Assembly (NCBI GenBank): GCA_013365365.1 | Contig: JABVXU010000186.1 | Location: forward strand, 1 to 64,000 | Source of the DNA: Cruorifilaria tuberocauda | Lineage: Eukaryota > Nematoda > Chromadorea > Rhabditida > Onchocercidae | Direction: 5' to 3' | Length of the DNA: 64,000 nucleotides | In this document: positions 1-12,195 of the stretch, piece after piece | Layout of the letters: every line of letters begins with the position of its first letter | Numbering within the stretch: position 1 is the first letter of the stretch | Program-made: the position numbers and the translations under genes | Notes under the pieces: model-generated | Told to the model about the DNA's origin: nothing | Seen by the model: only the letters and a program-made list of their open reading frames with translations | Database searches by the model: none

Positions 1-1510
1 TAAGGAAGAATTGGAAAAAAATTGTAAATCGATTCCAGCCTTCAATTTCACACCATTTTCCTACTTTCTACGTATTGCCACATCAAACAAATGGTTGAAA
101 CTATTTCTTTTTTTCCTTTCCCTTCTTTTTTTTAAAGTACAAAAGTATCTACATGCTAAAAGTGAAAATATATGTGAAAACGATACAAAAAATTTGCGAG
201 AATTAAAGTCAAACGAAAATGATTAAACACTTCTTACGTATGCCATCACGTAAAATATTTCGTTAAACTTGACATAGGAACATTTTGTTATATGTTATGT
301 GTAAAAAAATTATATGAAAAAAGCTTTCTTTCTATTACGTAAACTATTACGTGAAATTACGTTTTTAAAATTCTAACTTATCAATTATATGTAGTATAAA
401 ATATTTGAGTAAATAAGAATTGAAATAGTTTTTTGCAAATTAAAAGAATAATGGCTAAAATAATATAATGATTAAAATTATTTTATCTTATTTATCATTA
501 ATTTTAGTGAGAAAATTGTTGTTAGCTAGCAGTTCTATAGAATTATTTGCAAGAAAGTATAAATTTTACTTCTGTAGTTGATTTTTTAAGCAAACAATTT
601 GATAAAATTTAATTAATCATAGAGTGTAACGAAGAAAAGGGAAAAATGAAATGGGAAGAGGAAGAGAAAGAGTAAAGGAAAAAAAGAAAAATAGAAAATT
701 GTACCAATAAGAAATATAGAATATCATTTTGATAATAAAAAAAAGAAAGCTGAAATATGATTCATTTACCCTATCTTAAAAACAAATTTTTAATTCCTTT
801 CATTTCAGTATGCTAAAATATCATTAAAGAAAACAAATTTATACAAATGGCAACATATTTTCCTTCCTTTCTTTTTTAACTCATTTATATTTTCGTTTTC
901 TTTAAATGTAAGATAAATTGATATTTGAATGATAAAGTTTATATTTGTTGCAAAACATTATTATCAACCACTATCTTTCATCAATCAATTTCATTGATCA
1001 ATTTGTCATCACAAAAATTTTTCCAGCGTTTCGTAATGGCAGTAATTTTCATACTCTTATTTCCTAATTTATCAAAAGATTACAAATTGAAAAAATTTTG
1101 TGATTTGGTAGTTTAAGAAATAATGAAAAATTAGGCAATAAATTTTGAGAATTTTGAGTGATCGATTTTTTTTATCTTAAATTGATCAGATAATAAGATA
1201 GAAAATCGATCATTTTGATAAGCGTAAAATCCAATGTTAATTTTATCATATTATTTTGATAAGTATAATATTCGATAAGCGGATAACCGAAAAAAAAGTT
1301 ATGAAATACAAATCCTTTATCACAACCATGAACATCATAATAATACAAAAGCACAGATAATGTTAATAAAATCAGATTTTAAAATGATAACGATGAACAT
1401 ATGTATTGTCGCCATTTGTATCAATCTTAAATTTAATTCAAATTTTATTTTTGAAAAACTGTTAATTTTGATATTTTTGAAAAAAAAGAAAAGAAAATGA
1501 AAGCGAAATT

Positions 1511-1548
1511 ATCATTCTGAGATAATTTGTAATCATTCTGAGATAATT
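1511..1548. repeat. Short tandem duplication, period 21
   Basis: A 17-base word beginning ATCATTCTGAG occurs at 1511-1527 and again exactly at 1532-1548. This is a local replication-slippage type duplication with no gene association seen. Confidence 0.8.
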
Positions 1549-1814
1549 ATTAATTTAAATTTGTTTACTTATATGAGTGTTTTGAAGAAAATAAGTCCCA
1601 AAAATAGTTTTTTCATAAAAATGAAACTTGAAAATGAAGTGATTGTAACTGTAAAATGATACATATTTTCTTTTCAACAATTTGTTTCCTATTTACTTTA
1701 ATTTAATTTTATTCCTAGTTGAATCCTACTCGATCATCTTTTCACCATTTTCAAAAGAAATATTTTTAAAAGTTTTACATGGTTTTTTTGATCTTTTATT
1801 TTTTTGTTCTTTCT

Positions 1815-1815
<1 letters not shown>

Positions 1816-1848
<33 letters not shown>

Positions 1849-1878
1849 CCACTCTTTTTCTCTCTCTCTCTCTCCCTC
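1816..1878. repeat. TC/CT microsatellite
   Basis: Nearly pure CT dinucleotides with a few T-rich interruptions. It forces an artefactual Ser-Leu-rich open frame, which is not a gene. Confidence 0.9.
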
Positions 1879-3000
1879 TCATTGATAAGATAATAATATA
1901 GGCTAATAAATTACAGTATTTTTGTAATGATTGAGAAAATTAAATTTTATGGGACGAAATTGAAATTATCAATTAGGACAAAGTTAATAAATATAGGAAA
2001 TAAAGTAAATTGCTTCATTTGATATGCCATAATTTGAGTATTTTGTTTGTTTGAACGGTAGAAAATGATCTATTTTAAATATTATTTAGGAATTTAGTTA
2101 TGATATATTTCACTCATGTCAATAGGTCAGAGCTTCCTTCATTGATCAATCCTTGGCTATTTTCCACTGAAATCTTCCTTTGCTAATAAATTATAGCAAT
2201 CAGTGTATCAAATTAAATTACCAAATAAATCCTTTACCAATTGTAAAGATTAATTGACATATTTCGGGTTTTTTGGGATAAATTGCAAATTTTCAGAGAT
2301 TAATTACGGTATTCACGATTTCGGAGAGAAGTAAATAGAGATATCCCAGACTTTCAAAGATAAATTAAGATATTCCAGGTTTTTTTTTCAATTTAAAAAT
2401 TCATCAAATTCAATCTGGTCTCTTCCTTTCACTTATCTTCTTCACGCATTCCCTTTCAAGCTTATTTCTCTCCTGTTGTTTACATCATTCATTAATTCAT
2501 TCAACAACAATCTAATTAGCATTCTTTCCAGTTGTTTCCATCAGTGGTAAAGAATTATCGGAACCGGAAATATTCAAGCATATTTTCTTGTACCAATAAG
2601 CAAACACTTCTTTTTTTAGGAAGCAAAAAGAAACAAACAAAATACTATGTGATAATTCTTCCAGGAATGTAAAGTAAAAATTTTCAATTCAAAGTAAAAC
2701 AAAGGAGAAGGAAGAAAAAAACGATTTAAAAGAAAAATCAAATACTGAATTGAAAAATTCAAACAAAGAAAAATGTGAAATACATTTTTTTGCTTTTTTT
2801 TTTTAAATAAAATCACGTGGGGAAAAATTAAATAAAACATAAAAAATTCTGATAAAAACTCATCTTATTAGTTTTTTACGATTTAAAAAAAAATTCCATT
2901 TGAAGTAAACAATCAATCAATAATGCTATTCCTTAACACTAACTGATAACTGATACATTAAAGATTCTATTAATGCAAAGCAATCAATGTTCGTTGCTTT

Positions 3001-3278
3001 GTTCAACAACAAACATATGTGTGTATGCTTATACGCATATCTGTGTACATGTATATGTGTGTATGCGCCTTAAGTATATATTTATATGCATATGTGTATG
3101 TGTATGTATATGTGTATGTGTGTGTGTGTATGTATATATATATATGTGCGATGTGTGTCTATGTTTAACGTGTGCTTATATTATGTGTGTGTGTATGTGT
3201 GTATGTGTTGTGTATGTGTGGAATATGTTCTATGTTTAATATACGCTTATATTATACATATTTATATGTTTTTGTGTG

Positions 3279-3311
<33 letters not shown>

Positions 3312-3485
3312 TTGTGTGCATGTGTGTGTGTGTGCGTGTGTGTGTGGAATATGTTTTATGTTTAATATATGCTTATGTGTGTGTGTGTGCGTGTATGTAT
3401 GTGTGTGTGTGTTTGTGTGTGTATGTATGTGTGTGTGTACGTGTTTGTGCGCGTTTGTGTGTGTTTGTATGTGTTCTTGTCTGTC
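3001..3485. repeat. TG-rich compound microsatellite
   Basis: About 480 bases of (TG)n mixed with TATG, TTTG and CGTG units. A segment containing 'GGAATATGTT.TATGTTTAATATA.GCTTAT' recurs at about 3219-3252 and 3345-3376, so the tract also holds a higher-order duplication. Long Cys/Val- or Thr/His-rich open frames on both strands are by-products of the repeat. Confidence 0.9.
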
Positions 3486-3572
3486 TCTGAGAGTGAAGAA
3501 GATGTAGGTGTATACATAGAAGGACCACCAGCAACATTGAGAGTAAAACAAAGATCCAAGTTGGAAATTTGA

Positions 3573-3775
3573 AATCCCGCGGGCGGGGCGTCGTGAGTGG
3601 TCTAATCACCCATAAGGCGTAGTGATGAGTTGCTACACTCTTTAGACCACCCAGCTGTTAGGTCGAAAAGTTCGATTGACACGGAGGAGGTGAAAGCGTC
3701 GTGGGTGGTCCATGATATCAACGATATTTGGTTGATTACCTCTTGAATTCATTCACTGATAACGTCGTGTGTGGC
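3573..3775 (+). repeat. GC-rich tRNA-like / SINE-like islet
   Basis: A clearly GC-richer island in AT-rich DNA. 'TCGTGAGTGG' (3591-3600) resembles a Pol III A box of the tRNA-Leu/Ser type, and 'AGTTCGATTGA' (about 3669-3679) resembles a B box (GGTTCGANTCC) some 75 bases further on. GTGGTCTAA (3597-3605) is the reverse complement of TTAGACCAC (3642-3650), so this segment can fold. The word CGTCGTGnGTGG occurs three times (3589, 3697, 3763). It does not fold as a standard tRNA by eye. A degenerate tRNA-derived SINE or tRNA pseudogene is an inference. Confidence 0.35.
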
Positions 3776-4054
3776 TTCACTTGGCTTGGTAGCACATTTG
3801 TTGTAATTTAGGATTTGTACGCTTCATCGATGATATGGTCGATATTGTGCTTTTACCGTTTTGGGATGAGATCGGATGAGAACTACCTTCATCAAACTGT
3901 GATAACAGAGAGGGAGAGAGAGGGACAGAGAAAAAGAGAGGGAGAGTTTTATGTAGTAGTAATCATGGCATTTTTCGAATAAACAGTTATAATTTAATAA
4001 TTCTGTTTTAAATAATATCATCATACTCGTACTTTGTTCTTTTGAAAAAGAATA

Positions 4055-4134
4055 CATATACTGTATCACGTATGTATCATGAATTATTATGAAAAAATCA
4101 TATGCTGTATCACATACGTATTATGAATTATCAT
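4055..4134. repeat. Tandem duplication, period 44
   Basis: Two diverged copies starting CATATACTGTATCAC and CATATGCTGTATCAC, at 4055 and 4099. They differ by a few transitions over about 36 bases. Confidence 0.8.
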
Positions 4135-7100
4135 CGATTTGCAAAGAGAGAGAGAGAGAGAGAGGGAGAAAGAATACTGTATGATGATTAAATAGCTCCA
4201 AATTTGTAACATTCTAGGAAAAAAGGTGGAAATAAGGAAGATTCGGCTTAAGGTGGAATATGAAGAAGTGAAAGAGGAAGGAAGAGAATGATAATGTGAT
4301 GAAAGTGTATCAAATCTGAATCGTAGTATTTTATACAATTCATTTTGTATGAAAATAACAAAAAAAACGCATCAAAAAGAAATCACTGCAAAAGACAACC
4401 AAAACAACAAAATAATACAACTTAATATAAAATTATTAAAATATCCATGAATTGCAATTTAAATTAGAAATTTTCTTACTTTGTAATAATGCCGGAAAAG
4501 TTTTTTTTTTCATTGACTTTAATAAATTGTGAGATTTCATAGCATAAACTTACTCTATCCTTATTTAACTTTTTCAGATCCTTCTGAAACAGTGATTTTT
4601 GTGTTTTCAATTGGTGTTGCCTTTAAGAACAAACAAGAGAAACCTAAGTATAAGATTAAATATCGCATCATTAATCAAACATCACTTTCTCTTGCTATTG
4701 AAACCTTGTGAGCCACAAAAACGCTACTTATCATTGCAATACAAATTGACATAGCACCTGAGTTTCACAGCTGGTCAATACCTTTCTTATGTCACCGCAG
4801 TAATTTCAGGTTCCGATATCTCAGAGGAAAAAAATATGTAATGAAAAAATGAAGTGTAAAGAAACATGTTAATTATCCGAAAATCAAGTTAAATAAGTAA
4901 TTTGTTCAGATAAGATAGAAATTTATAACGATTTCATGGAATACTAAGTCTGATAAGCTTATTTTTATCAGGTTTTCTATTAGGCGTTATCCGATGGAGT
5001 ATGTAATTTGTTGTTTGATTAAGTATTAAAGTTTTTATTTACGGAAAAGTACAGACTCTTTTGAACTGCGTGAAATTAGTGTAGTTTAAATCTCCAGTAT
5101 TACATTTTGAAATTCTGAGATTAGAGCCGAAATATTATTGAAATATTTTTCAGTTCAATTTATTTTAGCATTGGAATATTTTTAAAATGTTTCCGTTAGC
5201 ACATTTCTCAAACCTTTCAATTCACTTCATTCCATTTAGTAGCAAGTCATTTATGAAATTTCAGCTTAAACTCGTTCAATCCTGCTATGAGAGTATTTTT
5301 TTAGCTAAACTCTTCGATCTAATTTTTTTTACTAGCAATTTTATAGTTCAGTAAATCTGTGGGAAAGGGAAAACTATCTCTTGTCATAGAATATTTAAAG
5401 AATCTAAGAGTTTGAAGATATCAATGATGTGAAATCATTGAAATTAACTTTTCAATTTATGGATTTTCTTGAAACGAATATCATAATTATTTTTAATTTT
5501 TAGTTCAATTTAATTTTAGTCTGATATGCTTAAAAAATAACGCTCCATATTTTATTAGTTAACACTTGAAAAATTCGTGAAATTTCTCACAAATTAGTTG
5601 TTTAAATGGAACTGATAATAATTGAAAATGGCAAAAATGATATGTTATGCGGGTAATTAATCAACTTTTTCTTGTTGTTTTGAAAATCTTACGGAATTTG
5701 CTTGATAATTACCAATCTGCTTTATATTTTGACTCTTATAGAGAGAGATTAGGGAGTGATTAGGATTAAAGATGAATTCTGTTGCATCTTCTCTCTTTTT
5801 TTAAAGTCTCTTAAAATGTGTTTGTGTACAAGCGAAATTTCGGTAGGTAGTTAGAAAGGAGGTAAACAAAGAAGCAATTAATTTACAGATGAATATTTTG
5901 GAATGCTTTTCCAATTCCAATTATCATTCTTCTGGATAATAAAATATTTTGCATCAAAAAAAAGCAGTTTTCCAATTTAATAATTAAAAAATTAAATTTG
6001 CAAATGAAATTCAACAAAATGCAGTAGTTGCTCGTTTATGATTAATATTTAAATGAATCTCTCAAATTTTATTTATCTTTTTTTTTTTCTCCCAATTTTA
6101 AACATTACAAAAAGTAAACTTTAAATGATAATCAACAATTTCATAATTTTATGATTGGAAAAAGCAAATAATTTTTATTTCTTATTTCCCTTATTTCTTT
6201 CTTCCCTTTCTTTTCACAAATTCCAAACTATAAAAATAATTTTATATTTTCATTTAAATTCAAACACTTTTTTCTTTTTTTTTTGTTCTCCTTCCCATTT
6301 TCATTGTTTTTGTCTATTTATGCGTTTAAACAAAAAGATTTGACAACAACCAATCTCGTGGAACTTTCAATTAATTTTATTCAAGAATGCGTTTCTTATA
6401 CGGTTCCTATCGTTATCGGTCATATATCAAACAACGATCCGTTGTTACCTGACAGGAAAACGGAAAAAAGAAATTGTTTTTTTTTGTGCGTGTAAAAAAC
6501 GAATAAAACATGTTTATAGACGAATGTCTATCAGACAACAATGTGAGGACCTGCTTTACCTGTGATATCAGTAAACAAAAAAAAAATGTTAATGATAATA
6601 TGCCGAAAAATTTTAACTAATTTGAAAATTGTTTTGTATAATAAGCTTAATTTTAGAATAATTTTATTCTTATTATTGTCATTTATTGTTATTCTTATTG
6701 TAATCGCTTTGTTGTGATTGTTATTGTTATTGGTATTAATGTTATTCCTAATTTGATAGTTAATTGTCCAAACTAATACAGTTTAAAATAACAGATATAT
6801 TGATCGTAAAAATATTATTATTGCTATTATTACTTATCATTGTTTATTATTGCAGACTGTTATACTTTCATTATCACTTGCCCAGAATATTATTTTATTG
6901 TTATTGATGTTGCAGCTATTGTTGCAGCTATTATTGCTGTTGCTATTATCGTTTTCATTATTATCCTTTTCTCGTTGATAATGTTATGATAATGTGTTTT
7001 TATTGCTGTCAATGTTCTTACTCGGTTTTTTTGATAATTGTTCAGATCAGTATAGTTTCAAGGATCATGAATATGTTGATTTTAAAACGATTATATTATT

Positions 7101-9413
7101 GTCATTATTGCGGTTATTCATTGCATGATTATTATTATTATTGTTGTCGATATTGATATTCCTACTAATCTAATCATTCAATTATTTAAAATATAATTTG
7201 AAAAGTATGTTTATCTGACCATGAAATGAATTCCTGAAAAAAGATAACAGATAAAGAAAGAAACAAAAGAGAAAATTACCAAAGCAAAATAAGATAAGAT
7301 TAAAAAAGATAACTAAATTTTTATCAAAAATAATTTTTTACCTATTAAAATAAATACTTTCATGTCAAAATATTACGACAATAATCGTTCATTGTATCAA
7401 AATTTAACAATCTATTAATATTATTGTTTATTGCACCAATTATCACTTTTCATTTTTCTTTCGTTTCTCTTTTTCTTTGCTGCACCCCAATCGCGTGGAA
7501 AGTACGTTGAAACTTTCATTCATTTTTCTATTTTCAAATTGATAACAATTGACGACAAAATTTTCATCACAAAAAGAAAGAGAGAGAGAGAGAAAGAGAG
7601 AGAAAGAAAGAAAGAGAAAGGAAAAGAGAAGAATGAATGGACGATTTATAATTATTTCCTTTTTCAATAAAGCTGAAAAAGATGGAAAAAAAAAGAAAAA
7701 ACTAAATGAGGTAGAGGAATACGTCAATTAACGAAATCAAATTTCGTAGAAAACTGATCATCAAATATACTTTTAAATTTCCATCTAATTTAAATCCCTT
7801 TAGGCAATAATAAACCTCAGGATATGTGAGCTTTTATTAAATGATGTTGTTAACTTGCAAGAAATGAGCGACATTAATGATAATTCAAAAAATTCCAGTT
7901 TTTCTTCCTTTCCGTTATTCCATCGATGAAATTATATTTTAGTTAATTGATCTAATTAAAACCAATGTAATTTCTTCCATTTTCTTCAATAATGTACTAG
8001 GAGAAAAAAAGAATTATTTGATATTGTATTGTTTCCAGAAGTGAAATAGAGAAAAAAAGTTTTAAAAGGTTGTTGTTAAGCTTTATTGTTGTTATTTGTA
8101 AAAGCAAAAAAAAGGAAGTGAAATGTTTGAATTAGTTTAAACTATTGAAATAAGTAATAGTTATTTGTTAGCTAATTGCAGTAGTTTATTGTTGGTGATA
8201 TTTAATTTTTCACATTTATTTGTTTATTTTTTATTTTTTGTTTTTTAGTAAAAAGGTAAATTTAATGTTATTAAATTAAGCGGTGAAATTTTAGATTATC
8301 AGTTTGAATTTACAGGTTAAAAATTGATAGATAATATATGAATGATTGAAAATATTTAATGAAAAATTACTAAATTTCACAAGGATTTCTTCCGGGGAAT
8401 ATCTTAGAATTAATGTTAAGCTTATGTGCTCATTCAGATTTTAAAATTTGCTTAAATTTATTTCATCTTTTACGCTACATTCTTTTCCAATTATCTGCTA
8501 TACCTGATTTTCTTATAATAATCTAATTAATCACTTCCTTGAGCATATATTATTTGACATTGTAAGCACATTTGATAAACATGATTGAAAACAGATTTCT
8601 TTTCAAAAAAAAAAAAACTATTTGCATTTTTAATTCAGGCAATGTAAAAATAAAAATTCAGTTCGAACATCAGAAATCCCACATAATAAATTTAAGTTAA
8701 TATTTGCTGTGTGATTGAAATCAGTAAAGTGCATATTGAAATTTGCTTTCCCTACTTATCTATATATCATTTCCTATTAAGTAAAATATTAAAATTCCAC
8801 AAAATTCTATTATAAAAAAAGATATTTAAAGTTTTCCAAAACAAAAAACAAAAAACAAATCCATTAGGAAGCGATTAAACAAGTTAATAAGTTTTATAGA
8901 TGAAATTGCGTTAATTATTTTAAAAAATTAGAAGAAGCATCTTCCTTCTTTCTTTTTGTTTTCCTATTCACGCATTTAGTCATTAATTTCAAATTGAGTG
9001 TATCGAATTAGTAAAATGCAAAAAATTCGAAAAATATTTTCAGTGGTCTTATTGACGAAATATACAAACAACGCAAAAATCATTGTACACAAATCGACAT
9101 ATATATATGTATATATATGTGTATGAAAATATAAAAAACAGCAATAATAATAGGTTATAGAGAAGGAATTGATAGAAGATAATTGAATACATATAATGGA
9201 ATGAATAGATTGATTATTCTTTAAGTGATAAAATTTCAAATTAAGAAAAGTAAAATAGTAATAGTTACTTTTTTAAGACAATGACAGAATTGGTGCAAAA
9301 AAAAGTAAAAATAAAGAGAAACAAAAAATTTTCTAAATTCATTCCTTGAATTAAAATGAAAGGCACAGGTAAAGAGGAAAGACAATAATAATAAATCAAA
9401 TGATTTATAGAGC

Positions 9414-11614
9414 CTAACTGGTCATTCGTTGCTTGAATTTTTTCGCAAATTTAAATCGATCGTGATAACCACTACCGGCCTGATTACTAGCTATCGCTGA
9501 TCTATCAGCGTTACCTTCCTGATATGTTTGTGATAGCGCTCCTCTGCTACTTTGTCCAGCAAATCCTGAAGAAGCAGGTACTGCAGGTGGTAATGGTTGT
9601 GATTGCTCCTGATATGAAGGTGCTGGAGCAGGTGCCCCTATAGGAGGAACTTCTGCAGACGACTGTTCCTGGAATGGTTGCTGATTTGCTGATGAAGGTT
9701 GTGGTGGTGCTACCGGTGGTGGTGGTGGTGGTGGTGGTGGTGGTGGTGGTGGCGGTAATTCAGGTGAACCTGCTCCAATTATTGCTCCTGCTCCTCCACC
9801 TCCACCTCCACTTCCACTTCCACCATATTGTGAAGCACCGGCACCTCCATAACCAGCTGCTCCATCAAAACCTATGTCGCCACCTCCTCCGTAAACTTCT
9901 CCTCCTCCGCCATATGCAACTCCATAAGATGGTGCGCCGTAAGCAGGTTGTGCTGCATAAGATGGTCCTGCTGCATATGGAGGTGGAGGCGGAGGTGGAG
10001 GTGGAGGTGGAGGTGGAGGTGGTGCATAAGGAGGTGGTTGTACCGCATAGGAAGGAGGTGGTGGAGGTGGTGGTGCTACATAAGCAGGAGGTGGTGGCGG
10101 AGGTAACGGATAAACAGGTGGCGGAGGTGGCGGTGGCGGTGGCGGTAGCGGTGGTGGTAGTGCATATGGTTTCCGTGGTGGAGGAAATCTGAAAAAAAAC
10201 AACAACAACATTTTAGACATTCAAAAAATTTCAAAAGTAAAGTACTAAAATAAACCAAACAAACAATCTTCTCCTTACTAGCAAATTTTATAAAACAAAG
10301 TAAGCAATCTTTTAAAGCAAAAAAAAACTTTATCCTTGTCTGGATAAAGTATAATCAATATTTTATTTCAATTTAATTTAATTCATAATAATTTTTCGAA
10401 GAAGAAATTTCTTTGTTTATTTCTTTTGTTTATTTTTTCTTTCTTTGTTTTTTTTCTTTAATTAGAATGGAAATTTACGGTGTAAAATAGAGTAATAAAA
10501 ATACGCAAAAATTAATTTTAAATTATTAATTATAAATTCCATCTAAATAACTGTTTTTTTTGTTTGTTTGCTTGTTTGTTTGTTTGTTTTTTGCCTTTTT
10601 CTTCATTTTCTCACAATTTATTATTTTATGTCAATTAAATGTAACGTTTGTTTTTTCATTCGGTAAAAATTTCATGCAATTATCTAACAAATTAATTTTT
10701 TGTAAACTTTTAATTTTTTTTTCCTTTTTGCTAATTGCATTAAAATTATCTTTTAAACTGTTTTTGTTTTTTGCATAGTTTTAAAAATCATTATTTGAAT
10801 TAAAAATTAATAAATATTATTATTTATTGTTTATTTTATTAAATAAGTAATAAATAACAAAATTAATTACTCCATTTCTTAATTTTTATTCTTTTTTGTA
10901 TTTAACAATTTATTATCCTATGAAAGAGAAAGTTGAAATGATAAATTTTGAAAAATAAAAAGGATGAAAAGATAAAAAGAACAACAACAACAATGAATGG
11001 TAAATAACTTATTTGAATAATAATACCTCTTAATTAAAACTTCATGATAAATAATTCCTAATAAAATTATCAGTAATAGATAAAAAAGGGAAACTTACCC
11101 TCCGCCACATGTGGTAGCACAACCACAAGATGGTTTTGCTGGTGGACAGCAACATGAACCACCGAAACAGCTATAAACTGGATCTATTAGCGCTCCAATT
11201 AATAAAGCTGCCAATAGTAGTAGCTGTAAATACATTTACAATTTGTACATTTAAAAGAGTAAAAGCAAATATGATTAATTACATAATTTAATTATAATCA
11301 ATTGTTTTTTTGGAAAAATTTTATCTTTTAAATTTAAAAGATTTGAAATTGTCAGGCAACAAAACATAATTTTCATCAACAAAATTAACATTTATTAAAT
11401 TTATTTTAAATAAATAAAATTTTAATTCAATAACTGAATACAAAAAGTTAGAATTATATTCATTATATTTCATCAAAAAAAAAAACTTATCAACAATATC
11501 TTTAATCATTTAATTGTTAGCACTCATTTTAATTTTACAAAATTTTAAAATTTAATTTTTTGAATAAAAGTTAACATTAAAAAATAACGAAGAAGTGATA
11601 CTTACCGTTTGCAT
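9414..11614 (-). CDS. Secreted proline/glycine-rich protein with N-terminal Cys cluster
   Basis: Three exons: 11614-11606 (only nine bases, Met-Gln-Thr), 11223-11099 and 10188-9414; phases agree and give 302 residues. The N-terminus (MQTLLLLAALLIG...DPVYS) is a clear signal peptide, with likely cleavage before CFGG. A Cys-rich segment follows (CFGGSCCCPPAKPSCGCATTC). Next come long polyproline blocks broken by YA/YP pairs, then Tyr-Gly-Gly repeats and a second polyproline run, and finally a Gln/Ser-rich tail ending in basic FKFAKKFKQRMTS. This architecture resembles the low-complexity N-terminal part of nematode ground-like (GRL) and cuticle-associated proteins, but I see no ground-like domain at the C-terminus. 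An extracellular-matrix or cuticle role is inferred. Repeat length may vary between individuals. The opposite strand is open through the same repeats but has no exon structure. Confidence 0.8.
10189..11098 (-). other. Intron 2 of the proline-rich gene
   Basis: Donor GGAGG|GTAAG and acceptor TTTTTTTTCAG|A. It is AT-rich with no coding signal. It contains a perfect 9-bp stem with a 6-base loop at 10329-10352 (ACTTTATCC...GGATAAAGT). Confidence 0.7.
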
Positions 11615-11794
11615 CCTTGTAAATTCTTGTTAAATTATGAAAGAAAAACAAATTCTTTTTTCTTTCAGCCGTATGGCTAAAAGGAATATTGAAAACTGTG
11701 GGATGAAGAAACAACAACTGAAAAGAGAAAAAGAGGAAAACGTGAAATACGGAATTTGAAACATCATCACTATCACCATTACTTATCTTATCGC

Positions 11795-12195
11795 GAATTA
11801 AATGATATCACCATTCCTACCTTTATCATATCAGTTATTTCCTCATTTCACCATTACTTTTATATCTCAGTTTTTGCCTTGTTTTTCTAAAGTAAATGAT
11901 ATCATCATCACTTATCTCAATTATTTCCTAATTTTTATCTTTTTTTTTGAGGAGAATGATATCACTATTGCTTACATCAATTAACTCCTAATTTCATCAT
12001 TACCTATATCCTAATTTTTGTCTTACTTCTTTTGAAGTAAATGATAACACTATCAGCTATTTCCTAATTCTTGCTTTGTTTTTTCTTTGAAATAAGTGAT
12101 AACACCATTGCTTATATCAATTATCTCCTAATTTCATTATCACCTATATCCTAATTCTAGGTCCTTTGTTTTTTTCTTTGAAATAAATGATATCA
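11795..12195. repeat. Degenerate minisatellite
   Basis: The phrase TGAAATAAATGATATCACnATTGCTTAnATCAATTA-(T/C)TCCTAATTT recurs about four times in diverged form, with AATGATATCA or AATGATAACA as the anchor. Unit lengths are roughly 70-140 bases. It lies 180 bases upstream of the start codon of the proline-rich gene. Confidence 0.65.

Larger units (their letters stand above)
1..9413. other. Gene-poor AT-rich region
   Basis: I find no convincing gene on either strand. Open frames are short and AT-driven, or come from simple repeats. The stretch contains TC/GA tracts (about 1816-1878, 3905-3947, 4144-4171, 7575-7640), a long TG-rich tract (3001-3485), short tandem duplications (1511-1548, 4055-4134), a GC-richer tRNA-like islet (3573-3775) and a degenerate TTATTG-rich zone (about 6650-7160). 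One open stretch preceded by a good acceptor (4578-4711, plus strand) is treated as a finding, not a gene. Confidence 0.6.

Noticed and set aside
2973..3609. Several overlapping open frames on both strands
   Set aside because: Produced by the TG/CA microsatellite. The composition (Cys/Val or Thr/His) is purely repeat-driven.
9674..10192. 172-codon plus-strand open frame
   Set aside because: It is the antisense shadow of polyproline/glycine repeats (GGT/GGA read as Val/His runs). The minus strand has a signal peptide and matching splice phases.
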